Shown: positions 43,913 to 52,852 of the stretch, piece by piece
How the letters are laid out: every line of letters begins with the position of its first letter
Numbering within the stretch: position 1 is the stretch's first letter
Source of the DNA: Roseiarcus sp963794655
GTDB taxonomy: Bacteria; Pseudomonadota; Alphaproteobacteria; Rhizobiales; Beijerinckiaceae
Length of the DNA stretch: 64,000 bases
Direction of reading: 5' to 3'
Assembly (NCBI GenBank): GCA_963794655.1
Contig: CAWCEV010000008.1
Coordinates: forward strand, 868,001-932,000
Notes under the pieces: model-generated
Told to the model about the DNA's origin: nothing
Database searches by the model: none
The model's input: the letters and a program-made list of their open reading frames with translations, nothing else
Made by a program: the position numbers and the translations under genes

Positions 43913-45099
43913 CGCGCTCCTCCATCCTGCCCGGATACGAGGTCGGCGGTGCGCTCGAGCGCGGTCCGCGCATGTTCGATCGTCAGCGCCGGCCCGCTCG
44001 CTTTATCCTTTTCCCTATCGCCATCGTCGAGGGAGGCGCCCAAGGGTTTGTCTGCGGGGGCGTCTGAGGTCACGCGCAACTGTGAGGCCACCCGGCGAAC
44101 TGACTTGAGCAGGCTGGCGTCGGACAGATCAAGCTTCGAGACGGCGATCGTCTGCAAATCGGCCACGGCCGTGTCATATGCATCCGAGAACATTCGGGCG
44201 GCGGCAAGGTAGAGGCGCGCGCGCATGGCGTCCGTGCTGTCCGCGCCAGCGCCCTCGAGCGCCTCGGACGCCGCAGCCGCGGCGGCGTCAAACTTGGCGT
44301 TGACGATCGCGGACTTTGCCAGCCCGAGAAGAAAGTCACGGCGCACCTCCGGCGCCAACGTCGCAACCGCCTGCGATAGAAGCCGATAATTGGCGGGATC
44401 GTCGGCGAGGCCGAAGCGAGCGATTGCGGCGGCAAGATCGCGAAAGAAGTCGGCCGCGTAGAGCGAGGCGGCGAAGCGGGTCGAATACTGCCGCGTTAGC
44501 ATCGCTACACGGGCGGCGTCCCCCGCCTCGGCGAGAAGGGCGATTTCGCGCCGCAAGGCCGCTTCTTCGACCAGCCCGCCGGGCCCAAGCAGACGCGCCC
44601 AGTCGAGAAGCTCGATTGCGGCCTTCGCGTCACGGCGGGTCTCGAGCACGGAACGCGCAAAAGCGACCTCGCCCGCGAGGCGCCCATCGATAGCGTTCAA
44701 ATCCTCTCTGTCGAGCAGCGGCTTTGCATCGGCCTCGTGATTGGTGACGTAAGCGAGCGCGCCCTGCGCCAGCGCCCGCTCGGACTCGATGACGACGTCG
44801 CCTTTCAATAGTGGCGCGACACTCACGAGCGGTCCGCCGCTGAGGATATAGATGACGAGCGAATCCGCCTGGCGCCTGTCTTTCCAGGTTTCGGGCCGGG
44901 CCGCCGCGATCGCTGCGCCCATGGTCTTCAACTCATTGAGCTGAAGCGCGTACGCGGCTCTGTCGCCTTGAGCGATCTGAACCTGCATCCGCTGCAAAGC
45001 ATCCACCATGTCGGCCAGATTGGTCGCATCGGCGGACGCCGCGGGGGGCGCTGCAATCGCGAGCGCGGCCCAAACCCATGCTCGCCGAACGACCGTCAT
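43909..45099 (-). CDS. motC: Periplasmic motility protein MotC
   Basis: A 396-residue protein with a signal peptide (AWVWAALAIAAPPAASA) and an alpha-helical body (MVDALQRMQVQIAQGDRAAYALQLNELKTMGAAI; LLDREDLNAIDGRLAGEVAFARS). It matches rhizobial MotC, which stabilises MotB in the periplasm. Its position between motB and fliK is the standard rhizobial order. It overlaps both neighbours by 4 bp. Confidence 0.82.
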   Translation of the reverse strand: MTVVRRAWVWAALAIAAPPAASADATNLADMVDALQRMQVQIAQGDRAAYALQLNELKTMGAAIAAARPETWKDRRQADSLVIYILSGGPLVSVAPLLKGDVVIESERALAQGALAYVTNHEADAKPLLDREDLNAIDGRLAGEVAFARSVLETRRDAKAAIELLDWARLLGPGGLVEEAALRREIALLAEAGDAARVAMLTRQYSTRFAASLYAADFFRDLAAAIARFGLADDPANYRLLSQAVATLAPEVRRDFLLGLAKSAIVNAKFDAAAAAASEALEGAGADSTDAMRARLYLAAARMFSDAYDTAVADLQTIAVSKLDLSDASLLKSVRRVASQLRVTSDAPADKPLGASLDDGDREKDKASGPALTIEHARTALERTADLVSGQDGGAR

Positions 45100-46370
45100 G
45101 GCGCCGCCTCGCGGAGGAGAATCTCGATCCTGCGGTTTTCGGCCGCGAGCGGGTGCGAGGGGTCCTTGAGGCGGCGGTCGGCATAGCCCTCAACCCGTTC
45201 GAACCGCTTTTCGGCGAGTCCGCCCCGGCTCAGCATGTAGTAGGCCATTTGCGCCCGCGCCGACGACAGCCGCCAATTGTCGTAAGTCGCGGACCGATAG
45301 GGGCGAGCGTCGGTGTGCCCGCGAACGATGATGACGCCCGGCATGCCCTGAAGGCTTGCCGCAACGGCGTCCATCATCCTCAAAACGCGCGGCTGCGGCT
45401 CGGCGGAGCCGATCGCGAACATCGAGAAATTCTGCCTGTCGGTGAGGCTAATGAGGATTCCGTCCTGGGTGGCCTCGACGTCCAGCTGCGGTCCCTGATT
45501 GGCGGACGCTTCGCCGGCAAGCCGCTTCCTCAGGTCGGCGAGCAGGTTGGAGGCGGCTATTCGGCGCGCTTCCGCGGCGTCCGGCGCGGGCGGATAGACG
45601 GACGAGGGCGCAGGCGATTGCGGCGCCGGGGCCTTACTGGGGATTGCCGCCGGCGGAGCCTCGGGAGCGCTGGACGTGTTTTCTGCCGCCGGCTGGTCGC
45701 CGGGGGAGGAGGCGGCCGGCGGGGCGCCGGTATCGGACCTCACGACATTGACGGCCTGATCGCTGCCGAGTGGGCGGAACGGATCGCGGAGCGCCTCGTC
45801 GGCGCTAGGACCGACTTCGCCGTAGCCCCTCAGCGCCGCCGAAGGATCGACGCGAGGCCCTGGCGGCGGTGCGCCGGCGATCTTGTCGAGACTCGCGCGA
45901 GGATCGCTGAACAGCTCCTGCTCCGACATCGTCGGATACGGTTTTGCCGGGTCTTGGGGAGGCTCAGGCGACTGCGGGGGCGGCGGGCGGCGTTGCTGGC
46001 CCTGGCTCGAGGGACTCGTCGGCGACGCCTCGCCATCCTGGCCCCCATCGGGTTCCGTGCGGTCTGACGTGGATTTCCCGGCGTTCGGCGCGGCCGAACC
46101 GGCGCCTGGCTGGTAGGCGTCCTTTTCCGGAACGCCGTGGATGCCCTTCTGCGCCTTGGCGGGCTCCTCGACTTTCACCGGATTGAAGTAGCGGGCGATG
46201 AGCGTTTTGGTGTTCTTGTCGGTCGCGCTGATGATCCACAGCACGAGGAAGAAGGCCATCATCGCGGTCATGAAATCGGCGAAAGCGATCTTCCAGGCGC
46301 CGCCATGATGCTCGCCCTCTTGCGAGCTGCGCCGCCTGACGATGACGATTTCTGGATGTTGCGCGGCCAT
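45096..46370 (-). CDS. motB: Flagellar stator protein MotB
   Basis: A 424-residue stator subunit with one membrane helix and the proton-carrying Asp32 (AFADFMTAMMAFFLVLWI). The periplasmic linker is long and Pro/Ala-rich (about 75-270), and a C-terminal OmpA-like peptidoglycan-binding domain follows (IIVRGHTDARPYRSATYDNWRLSSARA). MotA is not encoded in the window. The gene is 9 bp downstream of the fliH-like gene. Confidence 0.92.
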   Translation of the reverse strand: MAAQHPEIVIVRRRSSQEGEHHGGAWKIAFADFMTAMMAFFLVLWIISATDKNTKTLIARYFNPVKVEEPAKAQKGIHGVPEKDAYQPGAGSAAPNAGKSTSDRTEPDGGQDGEASPTSPSSQGQQRRPPPPQSPEPPQDPAKPYPTMSEQELFSDPRASLDKIAGAPPPGPRVDPSAALRGYGEVGPSADEALRDPFRPLGSDQAVNVVRSDTGAPPAASSPGDQPAAENTSSAPEAPPAAIPSKAPAPQSPAPSSVYPPAPDAAEARRIAASNLLADLRKRLAGEASANQGPQLDVEATQDGILISLTDRQNFSMFAIGSAEPQPRVLRMMDAVAASLQGMPGVIIVRGHTDARPYRSATYDNWRLSSARAQMAYYMLSRGGLAEKRFERVEGYADRRLKDPSHPLAAENRRIEILLREAAP

Positions 46371-46379
46371 AGGCGCCGC

Positions 46380-47171
46380 TCAGTCGGCGAGCCGGGCGAG
46401 CAACTCCGCCCAGGGGTGAAGCGCGGTCACGATTTGCGTGGCGCCGGCCTCGACAATGATCTCTACGCCCCCGTCGTCGACAAAGACGACCGCGATCGGC
46501 AAATCGACGATCCGTTCGCGCAGGTTCGCGAGCAGATGCTCGGGACCGCGAATCGTCATGGATCCGGACGAGCCTCCCGCGCTCAGCCGAGTGATCGCCT
46601 TGCATAGTTCGTCGGTTGCCTGCCTCGCGGCCTGCTTGGTCAGGAACGGCGCGAGGATGCGAGCGACGGCGGCCCCGACATTGTCCTCGATCTGCCTCAA
46701 TCCGGTACGGATCGCGTTCTCGAGCCCAGCGGATTCGTTGCGCTGGAACTCCAGCCGGTCGGTCTCCGCCTCCCGGCGCATCGCGGCGAGCTCAGCGGCA
46801 TGCCGCTCGGCGGCGTCCGCCCGCCCCTCGATAAGTCCTTCCTCGCGCCCACGCGCATAGGCTTCCTCGAGCCGGCCGGCGATGTCCTCCGGCTTGAATG
46901 CCTCGGCGCCCGCCGGAGCAGACCCCGCCGGAGCGGCGGGCGGCGTAGGCTTACGCTCCCATGGCGTACGCCGAGGTCCACTCCTCCCCGGGATGTCCGC
47001 GCCGCCGGGGTTCGCCGCGGCGTTGAACGCAGGCCGCGGACGCTGCTCGCCGTTCTGCACGCTCGGTAGGCTTCGCGGGCGAAACGGCGAGCTCTCGCGT
47101 CGCGGCCGCGCCTCTTCAGTCGTCGTGCGGCTGAGATCGTTTAGATAGTCGGCGATCGAAAGCGGTTTCAT
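46380..47171 (-). CDS. fliH: FliH-like flagellar export protein
   Basis: A 263-residue protein. It has a disordered Pro/Arg-rich N-terminus (to about 100), a coiled-coil AYARGREEGLIEGRADAAERHAAEL with the GxxxG-like repeats typical of FliH, and a C-terminal domain with MTIRGPEHLLANLRERI. FliH regulates the FliI ATPase. The assignment is from layout and position directly after fliF; sequence identity in this family is low. The ATG at 47171 overlaps the fliF stop (ATGA). Confidence 0.65.
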   Translation of the reverse strand: MKPLSIADYLNDLSRTTTEEARPRRESSPFRPRSLPSVQNGEQRPRPAFNAAANPGGADIPGRSGPRRTPWERKPTPPAAPAGSAPAGAEAFKPEDIAGRLEEAYARGREEGLIEGRADAAERHAAELAAMRREAETDRLEFQRNESAGLENAIRTGLRQIEDNVGAAVARILAPFLTKQAARQATDELCKAITRLSAGGSSGSMTIRGPEHLLANLRERIVDLPIAVVFVDDGGVEIIVEAGATQIVTALHPWAELLARLAD

Positions 47172-48884
47172 CCGTTCGCTCCTTGACGAATCCATTGTTT
47201 GAGAATTGCTGCGGCATGGTTCTCATCGAACTCGACCAATTTCTGCAGCTTGCGGCCGGGCCCGTTGTCGCGCCGCGCGAGCAACGCTTGCAGAAATGCA
47301 TCCCGCCCACCATCCGACTCGATGAGAATGCTCTCGGTCGCGCCGGCTTCGCTGACGGGCGCTCCCAATGCCGGCGTTTGACCGCCGGATGCGCCGTCCC
47401 CAGCCGTCAGCCGTGGCGGGGCGAGCGCCATCTTCAGCCCGGGTCGAACCCCGAACCACACCACCATCGCCGCGACCGCCACGATGGCGCCGGCGTTGGC
47501 GATTGACCCCACTTGATGGGCAAGGATCTCGGTCAGCGAGGCGCCTGGCGCCGGATCGAGGTCGTGAGACGAATCGATGAAATCGACCACCGAGATTTTG
47601 ACCGTGTCCCCTCGCTGCCGATCAAGTCCGGCCGCCGAGGCGACGAGCTGCTCGATCTCGTGGACCTGACCGGCCAGCGCATCGGGCGCCGGCTTGTCGC
47701 CAAGCGAGGCGGCGAGTGCGGAGCGGTTGATCAGCACCGCGACTGAGAGATTTTGGACCGCGAAACCGGCGCTGGTGGTTTGAACCGACTTGGACGAGAC
47801 TTCGTAGTTCGTCAGCTCCTCGCGCTTTTGTGTCTGATCGTTCGACTGCTTGGATTCGCCGCCGGCGGTTTTTGGCTTCGGCAGGTTGGCCTCGACGCCT
47901 GCGGGCTGCTCGCCTGCGGCGTTCTGGGAACTCTGCTGTTCCTTGGTGACCCGCACCGAGCGTTCGACTCGGCTGTCGGGATTGTAAATTGTCTCGCTGG
48001 TTTGTGTCTTGTCGGCGTTCAGCCTCGCGGCGACGGAGATCTGGAAATTCCGGGCGCTGAGATATGGCGTAAGCGTCCGCGTGATGTTCTCGCGGATTTC
48101 CTGCGACACGTCCTTTTCGAGCGCGAGCAGATTGTCTGGCGACTTCTCGATCGAACTCAACACCGTAGGACAGGAGGCGTCCGTCGACATTGAGAACGGT
48201 GACGTCATCGAGCTTCATTCCCGGTACGGCGGAAGCGACCAGGTGGCGAATCGCCCGCCCGGTCGCAGAATCATCGCCCCCGTCGGTTCGGATGACCACG
48301 GAGGCCGACGACGGCTGACGCTCGCGACGAAAGGAGCCTTCGTCGGCGAGAACGATATGGACCCGCGCCGCCTTGACCGTGCGCATCATCTGGATCGTCC
48401 GGGCGAGCTCACCCTCGAGCGCCCTCAGGCGCGTAACATCCTGCATGAACGAGGTGAGGCCGAGCGAACCGAGCTTGTCGAACAGTTCGTTGCCCACGGC
48501 GCCGCTCCGCGGCAGGCCCTTTTCCGCCAGGATCATCCGCGCCGCTGCGGTCTGTCCGGCTGGAGTCAGGACGACAGTGCTCTCGGCATTGACGTCAAAA
48601 GGCACGCCCGCCTCGCGCAGCGCGGCGCCGATCGCGGCGATGTCGTCTCGGTCGAGTCCCGAATAAAGGGTTTCCATGGTCGGCCGGCTCAGGTACCAGC
48701 CAGCCAGGCCCGTCACCGCGAAAGCGGCCAAGCCTATCACGGCCAGGGCGGTCAGACGCCGGACGCCCAGTCCCTGCAGGTTCGCCCGAAGCCGTTCGAT
48801 TTGCGCCAGCAGATTCGTCGCCACTTTCGGGCCCGAGGGTGAATTCGCACCGGCCATCGTCGGCAGCGGAGCTTGCGCCGGCAT
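47168..48884 (-). pseudogene. fliF: fliF (flagellar MS-ring) with a +1 frameshift
   Basis: FliF forms the MS ring. The N-terminal half (membrane helix LTALAVIGLAAFAVTGLAGWYLS, YSGLDRDDIAAIGAALREAGVPF, ARVHIVLADEGSFRRERQPSSASVVIRT, DVTVLNVDGRLLS) is in frame with the ATG at 48884. The second half (LEKDVSQEIRENITRTLTPYLSARNFQISVAARLN, RSVRVTKEQQ, a membrane helix, and the FliG-binding tail) is in the +1 frame. The break falls between about 48120 and 48175, probably at TTCGATCGA (48147-48155). Together the halves make a family-sized protein of about 570 residues. No other lesion is seen. Confidence 0.85.
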
Positions 48885-49139
48885 TGCGCTGATGAACCGC
48901 GCATGGGAGGCGAAACCGGGGCCCGCGAAGGTATCGCCCCTTTTAACCGGCCATTAGCGGTTGGGCCTTAGTGTTCGTTTCGCCAGCGGCAGCCGCGCAG
49001 CCAGCGCGCGGCGCCCTTGGCTTCACACGACGGTTAGGCTCTTGGTCTTGAGCCTAAGGGCATGCGGCCAGTCCGTCGTCTCGGTGCGAGTCCGAAATGT
49101 CGTCCATTCCCCGCGACCATTTCCGACAGGAGCACTCGC
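48885..49139. other. Divergent fliF-flagellin intergenic region
   Basis: Non-coding, 255 bp. It holds the hairpin at 49034-49057 and should contain both promoters. No confident -35/-10 or sigma-28 hexamers were recognised. Confidence 0.4.
49034..49057 (+). promoter_or_regulatory. Hairpin in the flagellin leader/promoter region
   Basis: TTAGGCTC and GAGCCTAA form a perfect 8-bp inverted repeat around an 8-base loop, 82 bp upstream of the flagellin ATG. It may be an RNA structure in the 5' leader (a possible FlbT-type target) or an operator. Confidence 0.45.
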
Positions 49140-50321
49140 ATGAGTTCAGTCTTGAATAATCCGTCCGCCCTGAGCGCGCTGCAGGCGCTGCAGATGACTC
49201 AACAGGCCCTTTCGACCGTTCAAAACCAGGTTTCGACCGGCCTCAAGGTCGCCACCGCCGCCGATAACTCGTCCTACTGGTCGATCGCCGCCCAGCTTAA
49301 CGCAGACAGCGGAGTCGTATCGGCGTCCAACGACGCCCTGTCGCAGGGGCAGTCGCTCCTGGCGACCGCTTCTTCGGCGATCAGTTCGGTGATCACCACC
49401 ATCAACTCGATCGAAACCGCACTTACTCAGGCGACCGAACCGGGCGCCCAGATCGCCAACATCAATACGTCGCTCGCCTCGCTGGGCCAGCAGCTCACTG
49501 ACGCGGTGAATGCGGCTTCTTTCAATGGCTTGAACGTCCTGAACGGCAGCGTCGCATCCCTCAACTTCGTCGCCGGCTATAACGCGAGCGCGACGGGCGG
49601 CACGATCAACACGATCGGCTTCACGACCCAGGCGCTCTATGGTCTGGCGACCGGCAGTTCGTCGACGTCTTCGACCAGTCAGTCAACGCTCACCGATCCG
49701 ACGACGATCGCCCAGTTGCAGACCCAGTTCGCGGCCGACACGGCGGATACGACGGCGGTGACCGCCGGAACCGTCACCGCGACATACGGCACGGATGCCA
49801 TCTACGAAGACACGACGAACCAGGCGTTTACCGTTCAGTCAATGGCTCTCGACGGCACCGCTACGACGACCACCTACACCGCTCTCGACGCCAACGGCAA
49901 TTCGATCGCCCAGGGCGGAAGCCCGACCTTCGCCGGAGCGGCGTCCTACGCAGTGACGACGACCGTCACAACGCCCGCGTCGCAAAATCTGCTCGTCCAG
50001 AATGGCGTCGACCTCACCAATCTCAGCATTACCGGCGGCTCCGACGCGCAAACAACGCTAACGGCCGTCAATCAGGCGCTTTCGGCTGTCACAAACTACG
50101 CCGCGCTGATTGGCGCGACTCAGGATCGGATGACCACTGCGAACACGTTCAACACCGCCTTGATGACGAACTACGCCAACGGCGTTTCGGGGATGGTGGA
50201 CGCCAACATGAATACGGCGTCGACCCAGCTGCAGGCGCTGCAGACCCAGGAGCAGCTCGGCATCCAGTCGCTGTCGATCGCCAATCAGAACGCGGCGCTC
50301 ATCCTGAAGCTGTTCCAGTAG
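49140..50321 (+). CDS. Flagellin
   Basis: A 393-residue flagellin with conserved D0/D1 ends: N-terminal SALQALQMTQQALSTVQNQVSTGLKVATAADNSSYW and C-terminal GMVDANMNTASTQLQALQTQEQLGIQSLSIANQNAALILKLF. The central part (about 180-330) is variable, Thr/Ala-rich and lacks cysteine. ACAGGAG precedes the ATG. It is the filament subunit and is transcribed away from fliF. Confidence 0.94.
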   Translation: MSSVLNNPSALSALQALQMTQQALSTVQNQVSTGLKVATAADNSSYWSIAAQLNADSGVVSASNDALSQGQSLLATASSAISSVITTINSIETALTQATEPGAQIANINTSLASLGQQLTDAVNAASFNGLNVLNGSVASLNFVAGYNASATGGTINTIGFTTQALYGLATGSSSTSSTSQSTLTDPTTIAQLQTQFAADTADTTAVTAGTVTATYGTDAIYEDTTNQAFTVQSMALDGTATTTTYTALDANGNSIAQGGSPTFAGAASYAVTTTVTTPASQNLLVQNGVDLTNLSITGGSDAQTTLTAVNQALSAVTNYAALIGATQDRMTTANTFNTALMTNYANGVSGMVDANMNTASTQLQALQTQEQLGIQSLSIANQNAALILKLFQ

Positions 50322-50462
50322 GCTCGGTGGTTCGGACGAGGTCCAAGCCGATCTCGTCCGCCAGCCCTGGCCTTGACCGCGATCACGAATTCCCGCGCGC
50401 CGCTTGCCCGCCCCCGGCAAGTCCACCCCTTTAGGCGCGCGGGAGCTCTCTTCAGATGAAGC

Positions 50463-50479
50463 GCGGCCGATCCGGCCGC
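50463..50479. terminator. GC-rich hairpin between convergent genes
   Basis: GCGGCCG-ATC-CGGCCGC forms a perfect 7-bp stem in the gap between the flagellin and E2 genes, which converge. No T-run follows, so a terminator role is plausible but weak. A second, shorter hairpin (CTTGCC...GGCAAG) lies near 50404-50422. Confidence 0.35.
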
Positions 50480-50528
50480 ATGCGGGGGCCGCGCGGCGCG
50501 ATGGCCGGCTACGGCTGCATCGCGGAAG

Positions 50529-51833
50529 TCAATCCTCGATGAAGATCGTCGCCGGGCTCTCGATCAGCTCGCGCAACCGCTGAATGAATGTCGCGGCGTC
50601 ATAACCGTCGACGACGCGGTGATCGAACGACGACGACAGGTTCATCGTTTTGCGCGGAACGAAACCGCCGTCGCGCCAGACCGGTCTGACGACGATCTTG
50701 TTGACACCGACGATCGCCACTTCGGGCCGGTTGACGACCGGCGTCGAGGCGACGCCGCCAAGCGCCCCAAGCGACGTGAGCGTAATCGTCGATCCGACAA
50801 GCTCGTCGCGGGCGGCGGAGCCTTGGCGCGCCGCCTCGCTTACTCGCCGCATTTCGCTCGCGCAGGCATAAAGGCCGAGTGTCTCCGCGTGGCGCACGAC
50901 CGGAACCATCAGCCCGTTCGGAGTTTGCGTGGCGACGCCCAGATGCACAGCGCCAAAGCGCTGGATCAGTTCGTTGTCGTCGTCATAGTGGGCGTTGACC
51001 TGCGGGACGTGGGCGATCGCCTTCACGATCGCCAGCATGAGGAAAGGCAGCAGCGTCAGTTTCGGCCGCTCATCGGTCGCGCGCGCGTTAAGCGACGCGC
51101 GTAAGTCCTCGAGCGCGGTGACGTCGGTTTCCTCGACATAGGAGAAATGCGCAACGCGGCGTGACGAGTCAGCCATGTTTTGCGCGATGCGCCGGCGCAG
51201 GCCGACGACCTTGATCGTCTCGACTGCGGTAATGGGGGCCTTGCTCGATCCTCTCGGCGGCGATTCGGGCGGACGGTCGATAAAGGCGTCGAGGTCGTCA
51301 TGAGTAATCCGCCCCGCGGGCCCCGAACCACGCACGAAGCGCAGGTCCACCCCCGCTTCGCGCGCTTTCATGCGCACCGCGGGCGACGCGAGCGGCTTCT
51401 CGCCCGCAGGACGCGGCGGCGCGGCCAGGTCACGCTCCGGCGCTGCGCTGCGCGCGGCTGCGGCTTGCGCGGCCACCGCAGGCTCTGGGGCCGGCGCTTC
51501 AGGCTTCGGCCTGACGCTAGGCGGCGGGGCCTCCTTCTCGGTCGCAGCCGGGCGCGGCTTTGATGGCGCGGCAGCCAGGGAATCCGACATTCCCGGCGCA
51601 TCGATGCGAATGAGCTCGGCGCCCACCGCGAGCACATCGCCGACCGCGCCACCGAGCGCGAGCACGCTGCCCGCGACGGGAGTCGGGATTTCGACCGTCG
51701 CCTTGTCCGTCATCACCGCGGCGACAACCTGATCTTCCTTGACGAGATCGCCGACCTTGACCGCCCATTCGACGATTTCCGCTTCCGCGACGCCCTCGCC
51801 GACGTCCGGCATCTTGATCGATCGCACGCCCAT
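50529..51833 (-). CDS. bkdB: Branched-chain 2-oxoacid dehydrogenase E2 (dihydrolipoyl acyltransferase)
   Basis: A 434-residue E2 with one lipoyl domain (lipoyl Lys44 in MTDKATVEIP), an Ala/Pro-rich linker, a peripheral-subunit-binding domain (SPAVRMKAREAGVDLRFVRGSGPAGRITHDDL, about 150-190) and the catalytic core ending SSFDHRVVDGYDAATF. It transfers branched acyl groups from E1 to CoA. The start follows GGAGG and is 1 bp from the E1 beta stop. No E3 gene is nearby. Confidence 0.9.
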   Translation of the reverse strand: MGVRSIKMPDVGEGVAEAEIVEWAVKVGDLVKEDQVVAAVMTDKATVEIPTPVAGSVLALGGAVGDVLAVGAELIRIDAPGMSDSLAAAPSKPRPAATEKEAPPPSVRPKPEAPAPEPAVAAQAAAARSAAPERDLAAPPRPAGEKPLASPAVRMKAREAGVDLRFVRGSGPAGRITHDDLDAFIDRPPESPPRGSSKAPITAVETIKVVGLRRRIAQNMADSSRRVAHFSYVEETDVTALEDLRASLNARATDERPKLTLLPFLMLAIVKAIAHVPQVNAHYDDDNELIQRFGAVHLGVATQTPNGLMVPVVRHAETLGLYACASEMRRVSEAARQGSAARDELVGSTITLTSLGALGGVASTPVVNRPEVAIVGVNKIVVRPVWRDGGFVPRKTMNLSSSFDHRVVDGYDAATFIQRLRELIESPATIFIED

Positions 51834-51834
51834 C

Positions 51835-52848
51835 TCAGGCCTCCATCGCCTTGATGAGCGCGCGCCCGACGCGAGCCGGCCCCGGGAAATAGTCCCACTC
51901 CTCCGAGTGCGGATAGGGCGTGTCCCAGCCGGCGACGCGCTCGACCGGGGCTTCGAGCGCGTAGAAGCAGCGCTCGGTCACTTGCGCTACGAGTTCGGCG
52001 CCGAAGCCGGAGGTCAGCGTCGCCTCATGCACGATGAGACAGCGGCCGGTCTTCTCGACAGACGACTGGATCGCGTCCACGTCCAAGGGAAGGAGCGAAC
52101 GCAGGTCGATGATCTCGGCGTCGACCCCCGTCTCCTCGGCCGCCGCTTCGGCGACGTGGGTCATCGTGCCGTAGCAGAGAACGGTCACGCCCTTTCCCGG
52201 CCGCCGCACCGCGGCCTTGCCGAGCGGCACGACATAACGCCCAGCCGGCACTTCGCTTAGGGGATGCTTCGCCCATGGGACGGCTGGCTGATCAGGATGG
52301 CCGGAGAACGGGCCATTATAGAGCCGTTTCGGCTCGAGAAAGATGACCGGGTCGTCATCCTCGATCGACGCAATGAGCAGTCCCTTGGCGTCGTAGGGAT
52401 TCGACGGAATGACAGTCTTCAGGCCGCTGACGTGGGTGAAAAGCGCCTCCGGACTCTGGCTGTGGGTCTGCCCGCCGTAGATGCCGCCGCCGCAAGGCAT
52501 GCGGATCACGATCGGCGCGAAGAACTCTCCGCCCGACCGGTAACGGAGCCGAGCCGCCTCGGACACGATCTGGTCGTAGCCGGGATAGACATAGTCGGCG
52601 AACTGGATTTCCGCGACCGGCCGAAGCCCATAGGCCCCCATGCCGATCGCCACGCCGACGATCCCGGACTCGTTGATCGGGGCGTCGAAGCAGCGCGACT
52701 TGCCATATTTGCGCTGCAGCCCGTCCGTGCAGCGAAACACGCCGCCGAAATAGCCGACGTCCTCACCGAACACGATCACGCCATCATCCTCGCCCATCTT
52801 GCAGTCCAGGGCGTCGCGGATCGCCTCGACCATCGACATGTGCGCCAT
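51835..52848 (-). CDS. bkdA2: Branched-chain 2-oxoacid dehydrogenase E1 beta
   Basis: A 337-residue transketolase-type subunit: MSMVEAIRDALDCKMGEDDGVIVFGEDVGYFGGVFRCTDGLQ, INESGIVGVAIGMGAYGLRPVAEIQFADYVYPGYDQIV and IIDLRSLLPLDVDAI. With E1 alpha it decarboxylates valine-, leucine- and isoleucine-derived oxoacids. The ATG at 52848 is 4 bp after the E1 alpha stop. Confidence 0.93.
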   Translation of the reverse strand: MAHMSMVEAIRDALDCKMGEDDGVIVFGEDVGYFGGVFRCTDGLQRKYGKSRCFDAPINESGIVGVAIGMGAYGLRPVAEIQFADYVYPGYDQIVSEAARLRYRSGGEFFAPIVIRMPCGGGIYGGQTHSQSPEALFTHVSGLKTVIPSNPYDAKGLLIASIEDDDPVIFLEPKRLYNGPFSGHPDQPAVPWAKHPLSEVPAGRYVVPLGKAAVRRPGKGVTVLCYGTMTHVAEAAAEETGVDAEIIDLRSLLPLDVDAIQSSVEKTGRCLIVHEATLTSGFGAELVAQVTERCFYALEAPVERVAGWDTPYPHSEEWDYFPGPARVGRALIKAMEA

Positions 52849-52852
52849 GGCG

